A stretch of DNA of 62,906 nt, taken from contig NZ_VLNR01000039.1 in the NCBI RefSeq assembly GCF_007489275.1, positions 1 to 62,906 on the forward strand, read 5' to 3'. Below, piece by piece: positions 52,483 through 61,800 of the stretch (positions within the stretch are counted from its first letter, which is position 1; the number at the start of each line of letters is the position of its first letter). Position numbers and translations under genes: made by a program. This DNA comes from Aquimarina algiphila. Lineage in GTDB: Bacteria; Bacteroidota; Bacteroidia; Flavobacteriales; Flavobacteriaceae. The notes beneath the pieces are model-generated. The model saw nothing but the letters and a program-made list of their open reading frames with translations, was not told the origin of the DNA and did not search any database.

Positions 52483-53628
52483 TTAAGGTTCGATCCTATT
52501 AATTTCTATAATGCGATGTGTCGCACTAGTATCTCCATATGAGTTCCCGTTAGTTGCAATAAAAACTCTTCCGGTTGGAGAGACCGCTATATCTCGTAAA
52601 CGCCCAAACTCCCTGTTAAAAAATATCTCCTCTTGTGTAATAGAGGTTCCATCTCCATTTAATGTGAGTGCAATTATCCTTTGATCTTTTAAAACTGTCA
52701 TTAAAAACTTATTGGTCCATTCAGGAATTCGATCACTTGTATAGAATATAAGATCAGAAGGTGCTATTGTTGGAGTCCAGTTAAAAATAGATTCTATTAC
52801 TTCTGTCCCTGCTGCAAATGATTGTTCACTTGGAGTATCAATAACTCCTTTTACTTCTGGCCAACCATAATTTTTTCCTGATATAATTTGATTGATTTCA
52901 TCATCAGAATTTGGGCCGTGCTCAGAACTGTATAAACCGCCATTAGGATGAAATGTAAGTCCTTGAGGGTTTCTATGCCCATAACTATATACATAACTCC
53001 CTGTAAAAGGATTATCTACAGGGATAGTGCCGTCCAGATTTAATCTTAAAATTTTACCTCCAAGAGAATTCATATTCTGAGAAAGATCTGTATTTCCAGC
53101 ATCACCAGTAGTCATAAGAAGGTGTAAATCTGAAGTTATAAGTAAACGAGATCCGTTATGAATAGAATTTGCCGGAATTTGATCTAATAATATAGTCTCA
53201 TCTGATAATGTATTATTATCAAATGTAAATCGAACCAATCGCTCTAATAATCCGCTGGAACCATTATAGGTGTATACTACATAAACATATGGATTGGTGT
53301 CAAAATTTGGATGATGAACCATACCTAGTAATCCACTTTCCTGAACTTGAGCTACATTGCTAATAATTAATACCTCTTGTTGTTCTCCTGTATCAGGATG
53401 TATTCTACTTATTTTACCATTTCGTTCTGTTACCCAAAGAAAATCATCTGGACCCCATACTAATTCCCAAGGAATACTTAACGTACTTATTAAGGTTGTA
53501 GTAGCCTCAGTAGGTTCTTCACCATCTGGATCAGGATCAGGGTTTGATGTGCTATTATCATCACTAGAACAGTAAAAAAATAGAGATGAAAATAGTGCAA
53601 TACCAATAAATTTGAATATTGTTTTCAT
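52483..53628 (-). CDS. PQQ-dependent sugar dehydrogenase lipoprotein
   Basis: A 381-aa lipoprotein (lipobox Cys20, followed by SSDDN) of the soluble aldose dehydrogenase (YliI/Asd) family, a six-bladed beta-propeller that oxidises sugars using PQQ and calcium. Family motifs: HNGSRLLITSDLHLLM (about 153-168), GKILRLNLDGTIP, YGHRNPQGLTFHPNGGLYSS and EHGPNSDDEINQI. A Pro/Asp/Glu-rich linker (about 27-42) follows the lipobox. The protein should act in the periplasm or at the surface. PQQ synthesis genes are not in this window, so the cofactor must come from elsewhere. Confidence 0.88.
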   Translation of the reverse strand: MKTIFKFIGIALFSSLFFYCSSDDNSTSNPDPDPDGEEPTEATTTLISTLSIPWELVWGPDDFLWVTERNGKISRIHPDTGEQQEVLIISNVAQVQESGLLGMVHHPNFDTNPYVYVVYTYNGSSGLLERLVRFTFDNNTLSDETILLDQIPANSIHNGSRLLITSDLHLLMTTGDAGNTDLSQNMNSLGGKILRLNLDGTIPVDNPFTGSYVYSYGHRNPQGLTFHPNGGLYSSEHGPNSDDEINQIISGKNYGWPEVKGVIDTPSEQSFAAGTEVIESIFNWTPTIAPSDLIFYTSDRIPEWTNKFLMTVLKDQRIIALTLNGDGTSITQEEIFFNREFGRLRDIAVSPTGRVFIATNGNSYGDTSATHRIIEINRIEP

Positions 53629-53728
53629 AGTATTTTTTTTAAGTAAGGAAGTACTATGTGTTAATAACCAATAGTTTTGGATTTTATTTTATACACTACG
53701 CAGTTTTAGTATAATTATTAAATTAAGT

Positions 53729-54235
53729 TTATACTTTCATTTCAAAAAGATTAATAGGTGCATTTTTATAATGTTCAGGTAATTCTTTTGTGTTTTTAAG
53801 TGTATTTGGTCCGAGAAAAGTAAAACCACATTTTGTATAATAAGATATCAATTTGTCATTATGACCAGCTGTATCCATTCGAATAAAAGATTTTCTGTGT
53901 TCTTTGGCATAAGCGCATGCCCAGCTAATAATGTTTTTAACAAAATGATATCCTCTAAAAGCTGGGTTTGTAGCAATACGATGAATGTATACTGATGGGT
54001 CTTCATTTCTTTCTTCCCAAATATAGGGGTCATCAAAAGTAGTCATCCAAATACAGGCAATTTGATTGTCGATTACGATTTTCCATTGTTGTTTTGCATC
54101 AATTTCTTTTTGAATCATTTCCTTTTCAAACTTTGGCCACGGGATAGCACCCATACGAATTTGATAAGAGGTGGCATAACCATATAATTTTAATATCACT
54201 GAGATATCATCTAAAGTAGAATTTTGGATATTCAT
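53729..54235 (-). CDS. GNAT family N-acetyltransferase
   Basis: A 168-aa acetyltransferase of the GNAT fold. Motif A (acetyl-CoA pocket) is in HRIATNPAFRGYHFVKNIIS (about 90-109), and motif B in FIRMDTAGHNDKLISYYTKCGF (about 118-139). The acceptor is unknown. It lies 8 bp downstream of the LysE gene on the same strand, so the two may be co-transcribed. Confidence 0.86.
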   Translation of the reverse strand: MNIQNSTLDDISVILKLYGYATSYQIRMGAIPWPKFEKEMIQKEIDAKQQWKIVIDNQIACIWMTTFDDPYIWEERNEDPSVYIHRIATNPAFRGYHFVKNIISWACAYAKEHRKSFIRMDTAGHNDKLISYYTKCGFTFLGPNTLKNTKELPEHYKNAPINLFEMKV

Positions 54236-54243
54236 TGTTGTTC

Positions 54244-54879
54244 TTATTTTTTGCTTAAAGCTAATCGAATTCCCAGGAAAATGAATAAGATACCAATAGA
54301 TTTATCTAACCAGATCTGTATCTTGTTGTTGCTTTTTATTTTGTTAGCGAGTTTTACCGAAAATAAAGCTAATAGTAAACACCAGATTGTACCAGTAGCA
54401 ACAAAAGTCAATCCCAAAATCAGAAAAGGTAAAGCATTTGTTGTATAGTTAGGATCGATGAATTGAGGTAAAAAAGCTAAAAAGAAAAGAGCAACTTTTG
54501 GATTTAGGAGATTTGTCATTACACCTGATAGGTATATTTTTAGATAGTTTTGTACTACCTTGTTTTTTTCTGTTATTGTCACCTTTTGTGAAGATTTAGA
54601 TACTAATGATTTAATACCAAGATATAATAGATATGCAGCTCCCACATATTTGACAGTGTTAAAAGCAATTGCAGATTTTGCTAATACTAAAGATAATCCC
54701 AAAGCAGCAAAAATACAATGTAACAAAGCTCCAGAAGAAATCCCAAGTACAGATACAATTCCAGATTTTTTACCTTGTGATATACTACGGCCTAAAATGT
54801 ACATGGTATCAGCGCCGGGAGTGAGATTAAGGAGTATTCCTGCTAAAATGAAAGTGCTAAAATTAAGAATGCCAAACAT
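54244..54879 (-). CDS. LysE family amino-acid exporter
   Basis: A 211-aa inner-membrane translocator with six hydrophobic helices. It begins with the family signature LNLTPGADTMYILGRSISQG (about 17-36) and includes GVMTNLLNPKVALFFLAFLP (about 119-138). It exports amino acids or related compounds. It is divergent from the Lrp/AsnC regulator, a classic regulator-transporter arrangement in which the regulator controls its own exporter. Confidence 0.92.
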   Translation of the reverse strand: MFGILNFSTFILAGILLNLTPGADTMYILGRSISQGKKSGIVSVLGISSGALLHCIFAALGLSLVLAKSAIAFNTVKYVGAAYLLYLGIKSLVSKSSQKVTITEKNKVVQNYLKIYLSGVMTNLLNPKVALFFLAFLPQFIDPNYTTNALPFLILGLTFVATGTIWCLLLALFSVKLANKIKSNNKIQIWLDKSIGILFIFLGIRLALSKK

Positions 54880-54953
54880 AATATTTAAATAGTTATGATT
54901 AATACATCAAAATTATAGTTTACTAAATAAATTATAAAGTTGAATCAATGGTA

Positions 54954-54961
54954 TATATTTG
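54954..54961 (+). promoter_or_regulatory. Candidate -7 box of the Lrp gene
   Basis: TATATTTG fits the TAnnTTTG consensus and lies 46 bp before the ATG at 55008. I see no TTG -33 element at the usual distance, so this is tentative. Confidence 0.4.
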
Positions 54962-55007
54962 TTTTTTCCACGATATATAGGGATTTAATAAGCATAAACT
55001 ATTGATT

Positions 55008-55457
55008 ATGGTAAAAGACGATTTAGATTGGAAAATTTTGGAATTATTACAAGAAAATGCACGTATGTCTTTTGCTCAAATAGGAAGAGTAGTTGGGCTT
55101 TCTCCTTCAGCTATTGCAGAACGAGTACAACGCATGGAGGAAACAGAAGTAATTACTGGTTACACCGCGCAGGTAGCTCCTGATAAATTAGGATGGTCCT
55201 TATCTGTAATTATTATGATGAGTGTAAATAGAATTAATTTTGAATCTTTTACCAATGACCTTAGTCATGAGTATCCTGAAATGGTAGAATGTACTAGAGT
55301 CACCGGTAAAGATTGTTTGATTATGAAATTTCATGTAAAGAATAGTAATCATCTGGAAGAAGTTGTTAATCGCTTGTCAAGACATGGTGATCCGACAACC
55401 CTGTTAATCCTTAATGAACTATTAAAAAATGAACCAATAAGAAGGAGTATAAATTAG
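55008..55457 (+). CDS. Lrp/AsnC family transcriptional regulator
   Basis: A 149-aa regulator that binds DNA with an N-terminal winged helix (LDWKILELLQENARMSF then AQIGRVVGLSPSAIAERVQR, about 5-45) and senses amino acids through the C-terminal RAM domain (about 65-145). The ATG at 55008 is chosen over a TTG at 55002, which would add only two residues. It is divergent from the LysE gene and probably regulates it. Its last codons overlap the convergent receptor gene by 4 bp and hold half of a terminator hairpin. Confidence 0.92.
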   Translation: MVKDDLDWKILELLQENARMSFAQIGRVVGLSPSAIAERVQRMEETEVITGYTAQVAPDKLGWSLSVIIMMSVNRINFESFTNDLSHEYPEMVECTRVTGKDCLIMKFHVKNSNHLEEVVNRLSRHGDPTTLLILNELLKNEPIRRSIN

Positions 55458-55469
55458 TTACTCCTTCTT
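55439..55469. terminator. Terminator hairpin embedded in overlapping gene ends
   Basis: An 11-bp perfect stem (55439-55449 with 55459-55469) surrounds the interlocking stops of the Lrp gene (TAG 55455-55457) and the receptor gene (TAA, complement of 55454-55456). On the plus strand it runs into a T/C-rich stretch. The stem encodes Arg-Arg-Ser on both strands. Confidence 0.7.
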
Positions 55470-57832
55470 CTTTCTTCATCATTTCCAAAATTACGTTGCT
55501 TGTTTTTGATTTTAGAATTTCCAAAACTATAGGAGATTGATATTCTTGCAAAACGAGTGCTGTAATTTTGAGCATAAACAGTTTCTACATTATTTACTAT
55601 AGAAGTTAGTTTTCCATCATTTGCTTTATCAAAAATGTCATTTAATGCTAAAGATAACTGTAACTTATCTTTAAACATGCTGTGCTTTATAGCCAAATCA
55701 AAACTATAGGATTCACTAATATCAAACAGGACAAACTTACTCGGTGACCTATACCAAAAATTAGCTTGTAACTTTGTGTTTTTACTTAGTGAAAATGTGT
55801 TATTTGTTGCAAAATATAACTGAGTACCATTTTGTGGTACACCTACTACATTGTCATCAACAACTGTTTTACTTCCTAATAGATATATTTGATTTTGACT
55901 TTTCCACCAGGAAAGTGTATCAAATGAATATATTTCTCCAATTCCCCAATTATAATTCGTATAATAATTTTCTCTAATAATCGATTGAACTTCGGTTTCT
56001 TCATCTGCACTAAATATGGTTCCGAAACCATCAGATCTAATATTAAGAAATGCGTTTGTAGTTAATTTACCTTTATAGGTATGATTAAATTCAAAATTAT
56101 CAGTAAATGAAGGTTGTAAGAACGGATTCCCTTCAGAGAAGGCATTACTATTGATGTAGATTCTAAATGGATTCAGATTTCTGAAACTAGGACGATTAAT
56201 TCGTTTTCCATAATTAAAAGAAAATGTATGATTATCATTTTTTTGATACGATATATAAGCAGTAGGGAATAATTTTAAATATTGATTGGTGTTTTTTTGA
56301 TTTAAAGTTTTAGAAAACCCTTCTGTATCTGTATTTTCTAATCTTAAGCCAGCCTGAAACTCCCAATGATCACCTATCTTTTTTGATCCGTTTATATATG
56401 CTGCCTGTATCTTTTCTGTATATTCAAACTCATTAGATGAATTTGGATTAAACAAAGGAGCTGCAGATTGTATTGTAAGGTTTTGTAGATCATTTATTGT
56501 TTTTATAAAGCTAATTTTACCACCATAATTAATATTGATATTTGAAAAAGGATGCTCTACATCTACTTTAAAACTAACATTATCTATACGTTGATTTCCC
56601 AAATTTTGTGATTGTAGATTGATTCCGATAAAATCACCGTTTGGAGAAAAACTATTTACCAAATCATTTTGTTTTAATTTATTATCATAGTCAAAGTAGT
56701 CAAGGTCAAAAGATATTTTTCTATCCAAAGTGTCTAATTTGGTAGTCATGTGTACATTATAAAGATGACTATTTATACTTCTACCAGAAAAGCTATTATT
56801 AATGAGTGTAGAGTCTATTTGGTTAGTTGCATTGAAGATTTGAGTATTGGCTAATATGTCATAATCTGGAGTGCTATAGTTTCCAAGATATTGTGCTCCA
56901 ATAGTTGTTTTTTCTGTGATGTCATAATCTATCGATAAACGGCCAGAAATATTATCTCTACGGGCTTTTACATTTGCATCTGATAACCATTGCCCATCTG
57001 GATATAATACGTCTATTTCTTCATCTTCTCTTCTGTTTCCAAGAGTTCCATTAGTACTTAATGAGAATCGCAATCGGTTTTTATTATAAAAAAAGTTGTT
57101 GCGTAGGGTGGTAAATTGATACTTATTCTGATTATAAGCTAGAGAAGTATTATTTTTCCATGAATTACGAGCTCCTCTTTTATATACAATGTTAATAAGT
57201 CCACCATTTCCGGCAGCTTCATATTGAGCGGGTGGATTGGTAATAATTTCTATTTTCTTGATATCATCTGCAGCTATAGAAGCCAAGAAATCTACTAATT
57301 CTTCTCCTGATAGTTGCAAAAGTCTACCATCAATCATTACTCGGGATTCACCTCTTCCTATCATAGTAATAGCATTGTTTTGTAATGCGATACCAGGAGC
57401 TACTCTTAGTGCATCCATAGCATCTCCGCCACTAGCGGCAATACTATTTTCAACATTAAAAATTAGACGATCTGGTTTGCGTTCAATAACCTTTTTTGTA
57501 GTTTTTATAACTACTTCGTCCAAACTGGTTGTACTATCAGTAAGGGTTATGGTTCCTAAATTAATGGTATCAAAGAGTTCTATATCCTGATTCATATCAA
57601 CATATCCTATAAAACTTATGATTAGCTTGTAATTTCCTTTTTTTGCTGTTATACTAAAGTTACCGTCCTCATCGGTAATGCCCCCATTGACTATATTGCC
57701 ATCTTCCTGAGTTAAAATTACATTAGCAAATGGTATGGGTTCTTTTTCATTCATTACTTTTCCTGTTATATCGTATTGAGAAAAGCTTAGTATTGGAATT
57801 AAAAAGAAGAATAAAATAAAGAATGGTCTCAT
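55454..57832 (-). CDS. Outer membrane receptor, TonB-dependent-like (OMP_b-brl_3)
   Basis: A 792-aa outer membrane protein. After the signal peptide (MRPFFILFFFLIPILSFSQ) come a carboxypeptidase-like domain (about 22-95), a TonB plug (about 105-225, with GGDAMDALRVAPGIALQNNA and AAGNGGLINIVYKRG) and a large beta-barrel of the OMP_b-brl_3 type (about 230-780). The C-terminal strand ends RFARISISYSFGNSK, then a basic Asn/Arg-rich tail. It imports or exports an unknown ligand. No substrate-binding partner adjoins it. The promoter region holds two direct repeats (57935-57968). Confidence 0.9.
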   Translation of the reverse strand: MRPFFILFFFLIPILSFSQYDITGKVMNEKEPIPFANVILTQEDGNIVNGGITDEDGNFSITAKKGNYKLIISFIGYVDMNQDIELFDTINLGTITLTDSTTSLDEVVIKTTKKVIERKPDRLIFNVENSIAASGGDAMDALRVAPGIALQNNAITMIGRGESRVMIDGRLLQLSGEELVDFLASIAADDIKKIEIITNPPAQYEAAGNGGLINIVYKRGARNSWKNNTSLAYNQNKYQFTTLRNNFFYNKNRLRFSLSTNGTLGNRREDEEIDVLYPDGQWLSDANVKARRDNISGRLSIDYDITEKTTIGAQYLGNYSTPDYDILANTQIFNATNQIDSTLINNSFSGRSINSHLYNVHMTTKLDTLDRKISFDLDYFDYDNKLKQNDLVNSFSPNGDFIGINLQSQNLGNQRIDNVSFKVDVEHPFSNININYGGKISFIKTINDLQNLTIQSAAPLFNPNSSNEFEYTEKIQAAYINGSKKIGDHWEFQAGLRLENTDTEGFSKTLNQKNTNQYLKLFPTAYISYQKNDNHTFSFNYGKRINRPSFRNLNPFRIYINSNAFSEGNPFLQPSFTDNFEFNHTYKGKLTTNAFLNIRSDGFGTIFSADEETEVQSIIRENYYTNYNWGIGEIYSFDTLSWWKSQNQIYLLGSKTVVDDNVVGVPQNGTQLYFATNNTFSLSKNTKLQANFWYRSPSKFVLFDISESYSFDLAIKHSMFKDKLQLSLALNDIFDKANDGKLTSIVNNVETVYAQNYSTRFARISISYSFGNSKIKNKQRNFGNDEERRRSN

Positions 57833-57895
57833 TATAGTTTTATGTTTTTAGATTATGATGAGACAAATATCATTTTTGGATATTGGGTATGCGAC

Positions 57896-57968
57896 CGATT
57901 AAAATAATCGAACCATTTTTATAGTAAAAAATGAGTTCGACTTTTTACAAACAAACGTTCGACTTTTT
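57896..57968. promoter_or_regulatory. Repeats upstream of the receptor gene
   Basis: GTTCGACTTTTT occurs at 57935-57946 and 57957-57968, 22 bp apart, about 103-136 bp upstream of the receptor ATG. TCGAAC at 57908-57913 is the inverted half-site, and CGATT (57896-57900) with AATCG (57906-57910) forms a small palindrome. Two-turn spacing of direct repeats is typical of LytTR sites. The repeats are seen; regulation is inferred. The rest of the 312-bp gap 57833-58144 shows only the terminator at 58090-58125. Confidence 0.5.
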
Positions 57969-58089
57969 GTAATTACTTGATTGTGAGTTGTTATTGCAGA
58001 GTTTAGTAGGGGAGGGTAGTATGTTTTTAAAATTTAGTATTAAAGAAGATTTAGAATTAAAACCTATTTAAAACAATATAGTAAGCTCT

Positions 58090-58125
58090 AAAAAAATAAA
58101 AGGCTACCCGTTAAAGTAGCCTTTT
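58090..58125 (-). terminator. Terminator of the surface lipoprotein gene
   Basis: AAAAGGCTAC (58098-58107) pairs with GTAGCCTTTT (58116-58125). On the minus strand it runs into TTTTATTTTTT, from the A-run at 58090-58101. It lies 20 bp after the stop of the lipoprotein gene and ends the GH86 unit. Confidence 0.9.
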
Positions 58126-58144
58126 GAAAGAATTTTTGAATTTT

Positions 58145-58888
58145 TTATTGAACTGCAAATTTAAAGATTGCCGAGCTAGATTCATTTCCAGCCTCATCTC
58201 GAGTAATAATTCTCCAGAAATATAGTTTGTTTGAAGCAACTGTAACATCTTTGGTGGTTATAGTGTTATCTATCGTTGTTTCAATTTTAGTTGCAGGAGG
58301 ATTATCCTCTCCAAAATAAACATCATATTCTCTAATATCATTGTCATCGTCTTTACCTGTCCAGTCTAATGTTACTGATGTAGTTGCAGCTAAAGCAGCG
58401 TTTTGTTTTGGGTTATTTGCTGTTGCAGGGTTAGGCGCAAAAGATATTTCAGCGATTCCAGCTGCAGTAAATGTTTGCTCATTGGATTCTGCGGTTTCTG
58501 TTGTTCCACTTTTAGAAGCAACCACTTGCCAGTTGTATTTTGCTCCGGGGATTATCCCATCAATATCCAAAACTACATCAGTGGTTGTTGCAGTAATACT
58601 TTCATTTCGTACTGTATTATCCGCTTCATTTGTAAGTGAAATCTCATATATGTTATCTACAACACCTGTCCAACGGAAACTTATGGTATACGTTCTATTG
58701 GCCTCTCCAGGATTTCCTGTTAAGTTTTTGGCTTCTGTACATAATGAATTATTTTCAGGAAAGACTAAACTAGCTGCTGTAGGTGGTGAAACGACAACAG
58801 GTGGTTCGGGTTGAGGAGCAGGATTGTCATCAGAACTACAAGCAACTAATACTATACTGGAAAATATATATATAAATATCTTTTTCAT
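58145..58888 (-). CDS. Surface lipoprotein with two fibronectin III-like domains
   Basis: A 247-aa lipoprotein (lipobox Cys17, IVLVACSSDDN) with an acidic surface-export signal. A Pro-rich spacer (about 23-37) precedes two beta-sandwich domains (about 38-142 and about 147-247). Each has the FN3-like layout: Trp in RFRW/LDW-like strands (SFRWTGVVDNIYEISL; TLDWTGKDDDNDIREYDVYF) and a C-terminal strand such as YFWRIITRDEAGNES. It is probably a glycan-binding or display protein. Its ATG overlaps the GH86 stop (TAATG), so it is coupled to the enzyme. Confidence 0.83.
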   Translation of the reverse strand: MKKIFIYIFSSIVLVACSSDDNPAPQPEPPVVVSPPTAASLVFPENNSLCTEAKNLTGNPGEANRTYTISFRWTGVVDNIYEISLTNEADNTVRNESITATTTDVVLDIDGIIPGAKYNWQVVASKSGTTETAESNEQTFTAAGIAEISFAPNPATANNPKQNAALAATTSVTLDWTGKDDDNDIREYDVYFGEDNPPATKIETTIDNTITTKDVTVASNKLYFWRIITRDEAGNESSSAIFKFAVQ

Positions 58889-61800
58889 TATTTAATAATT
58901 TTAAACGTTGATGATAAATCCGTAGCATTCACACTTACAAAATATATACCAGAGGCTAAATCCTGTACATTTACTTGATAAATACCGCTTGCGGAAACAG
59001 AAGATTGTGAGATCAATAATTTTCCGGAAATATCAAATATTTTAATATTTGTATTATCAGTAGTATTTGTTTTTATTGTAAGATTGTCTTGTACGGGGTT
59101 TGGATATGCGATAACGCTATTTCCAATTATAATTTTTTGGGTGAATTTACCCTGACATTCTTTTTTACCAACGACCTCTATAGTATTAGTACCATTTTCT
59201 AAAGGTAATGTTAGCTTATTTTCTTCAGTTGTGAACGTATTACCATTAAGGTTAATTTTATAGGTATCACTTCCCGAAAGTTCTAAAACTACTAGTTTAT
59301 CAGATTCCAAAACTTTTGTTTTTGTTTCTAATTTTTCCGGTTCAGATATAACCAGATCAAAATTAAGTATGTCTTGAGAATTATTATCTGTGATGACAAG
59401 ATTATAACTGCCTGCATCTAAGTTTTCAATTGCAGTTTCCCCTGTGAAATTTACTTTAGATGAACCATTGAGTTGGTAGGAATAATCTCCGATTGTTTGA
59501 GTAGAAATTTCGATCCTTCCATTATTTTCAGAAGCACAGGACTCTCCAATATTCTTAACTGTAAAATCAGCCAAAGTAAATTCTGCATAAGTGACAGTAA
59601 CTGTAGCGGTATCACTTAGACCTGTTCCTGTTTCTGTGACCTTGTAGGTAATAGCAGGAGGATTTACAGAAAATGTTGAATTTGGAATAAATAATATACC
59701 TCCTGATGATGGATCGTATCGCCAATCCCCCAAAAAGCCAGCACTTAACGTATTTTCAATAGCTACTGTGTTGGGATCCAAATCTACGGTAACATTGTTA
59801 GATGCCAGAGTAGCTCCACTACTATCGGTATCATTATCTAAAATGTTAACGAACACATTACCAGGATTATTATTAGTACTCTGATCGTTACCTGCTATTG
59901 GAGGTCCGATTACTTTAAGTTTTAGTTGAGGAGATGGACCGCCAAAAAATTGAGGGTCATCTCCCGGTGAGTTAATAAAAATCAGCATTTCGTATTCTCC
60001 AATAGGTAAAGGACCACTTAGATTTACATTAAGAGTACCTGTAGTTGTGATAACAGCACCAGGACGAATAGAAGCAAAACCACCAGTTACGCCTGTTGAT
60101 CCTGTTCTAAGATTTAGATCAACAGATTGGGTTGATTTAAGTGTTGCATAATTTACATCAATAGAAAAAGAAGTTTGAGTATCTCCTATAGTTAAAGCAA
60201 TATTATTGGACTCAGGAGTGTCATATCGAACAAAAGCTTCATTAGTTGTAAATTCAAAAGAATCAATGGTAAACAAATCAATACCCGTAGCACCGCTATA
60301 TTCAAAACGAAGTCTATTCAAACGAGGTTTACTAATTGTAATAGTACTCTGAAAATCCTGAAAAGTAGAAAGACCTCCCGTATCGGTTATGTTAATTGTA
60401 GCAAGTTGATCTGTACCATTAAATATTGTAACCACACCACCACCACCGGACGGGGTACTAGCTCTTACTGAAATATCAAAACTACCAGGAATTATAACAT
60501 TTGTATTATATGTAGAAGAATCTCCATCATTGATAGCATCAATTACGTTTCCATTTATATTGACTCCATTACTATCTGTATATTCTTCGGCTTGTATAAT
60601 TCCAGGAATTTCAGCTGCTATACAAAGGTTTTCTACATCATCAATACATTGATCATTATTATTGTCAACAAAACCATTTACAGGACCACAACTTTGTATA
60701 GTGACAGCAGGATTTCCTAAACCATCGCCATCTTCGTCTGCATAAAGGGTTGTAGGAGTACAAGCCGCTTCGTCTGTTTCTAATGATAGGATAACCGAAG
60801 CAATTCTTCCTCCCGCTTTTGCATACGTAACCGTAACTGTATTTGTACCATTGTTAATTATAGAATGGGGGACATCTAACTCGATAACCCCAAAAAAGTC
60901 GATACGCCCGGTTTGATCATAACCTTTCCAGTTCGAAGGAATGGGTAGTGATGTTCCATTAAAAGTAACTTGACTTGGTAATCGATCTAAATTAGTTGGT
61001 GTTGTACTACCAACACCTGTAGTTAATGGAATACCCACACCAAGACGTAGGGTTGCATTACCCGAAGCGCCTTTAACAATATTCTCTAAGGTAAAAGTCT
61101 TTGCTTGATTAGCAGTTATGACCACTGTTGGTGCTTTATCCATAGAAGCTTGATTAGAAGTAGCATAGTATTTTTTCCTTACAATACTACTTGTAAATTG
61201 TACCGGTGAATCGTAGATAATCTTAAACATTCGGGTTTCTCCCACTCTTAGTGTAACATTAGAAGGTATAGAATTACTATTTGTGCCTGATTCGTAAATA
61301 GGTGTGTTTTGGCCATCTATAACCAAGAAAGAAGTGTTTACGTTGAGAACTGTACCTGGGTTACCAAGAAAATCTAAATTTACCGTTTTTTCATTACTAT
61401 CCAGGTTATTCAAGATCACATATGCCTTATTCCCATCAACAAATGCTTGAACCTGAACATCAAGGTTATCACTTGTGATTTTTGCTCGATCTCCTTTAAG
61501 ATCTTTCCAAAATTTAAAGAAATTTTCTTTAAATGTTAATACAAATTCATTATTTCTACGCAAACCGGTTTGTGGATCTGGAGTATCTAGTAATTCTGTA
61601 GGACGTAAATAAGCTGGTGTATATGGTCTTACCGTTCCATCCCCACCGTCTTGCATAAAATCTTGATACCAAAAATCTGCTCTACCAGTTATAAAAGGGA
61701 TACAGATTTCGATATTATCCTGTCTTTCAAAAAAATTAAACAACATACTATTTAAGCCATTTATAGTAATTGCAGAAGCTGATTCGTTATAAAAGCCTGG

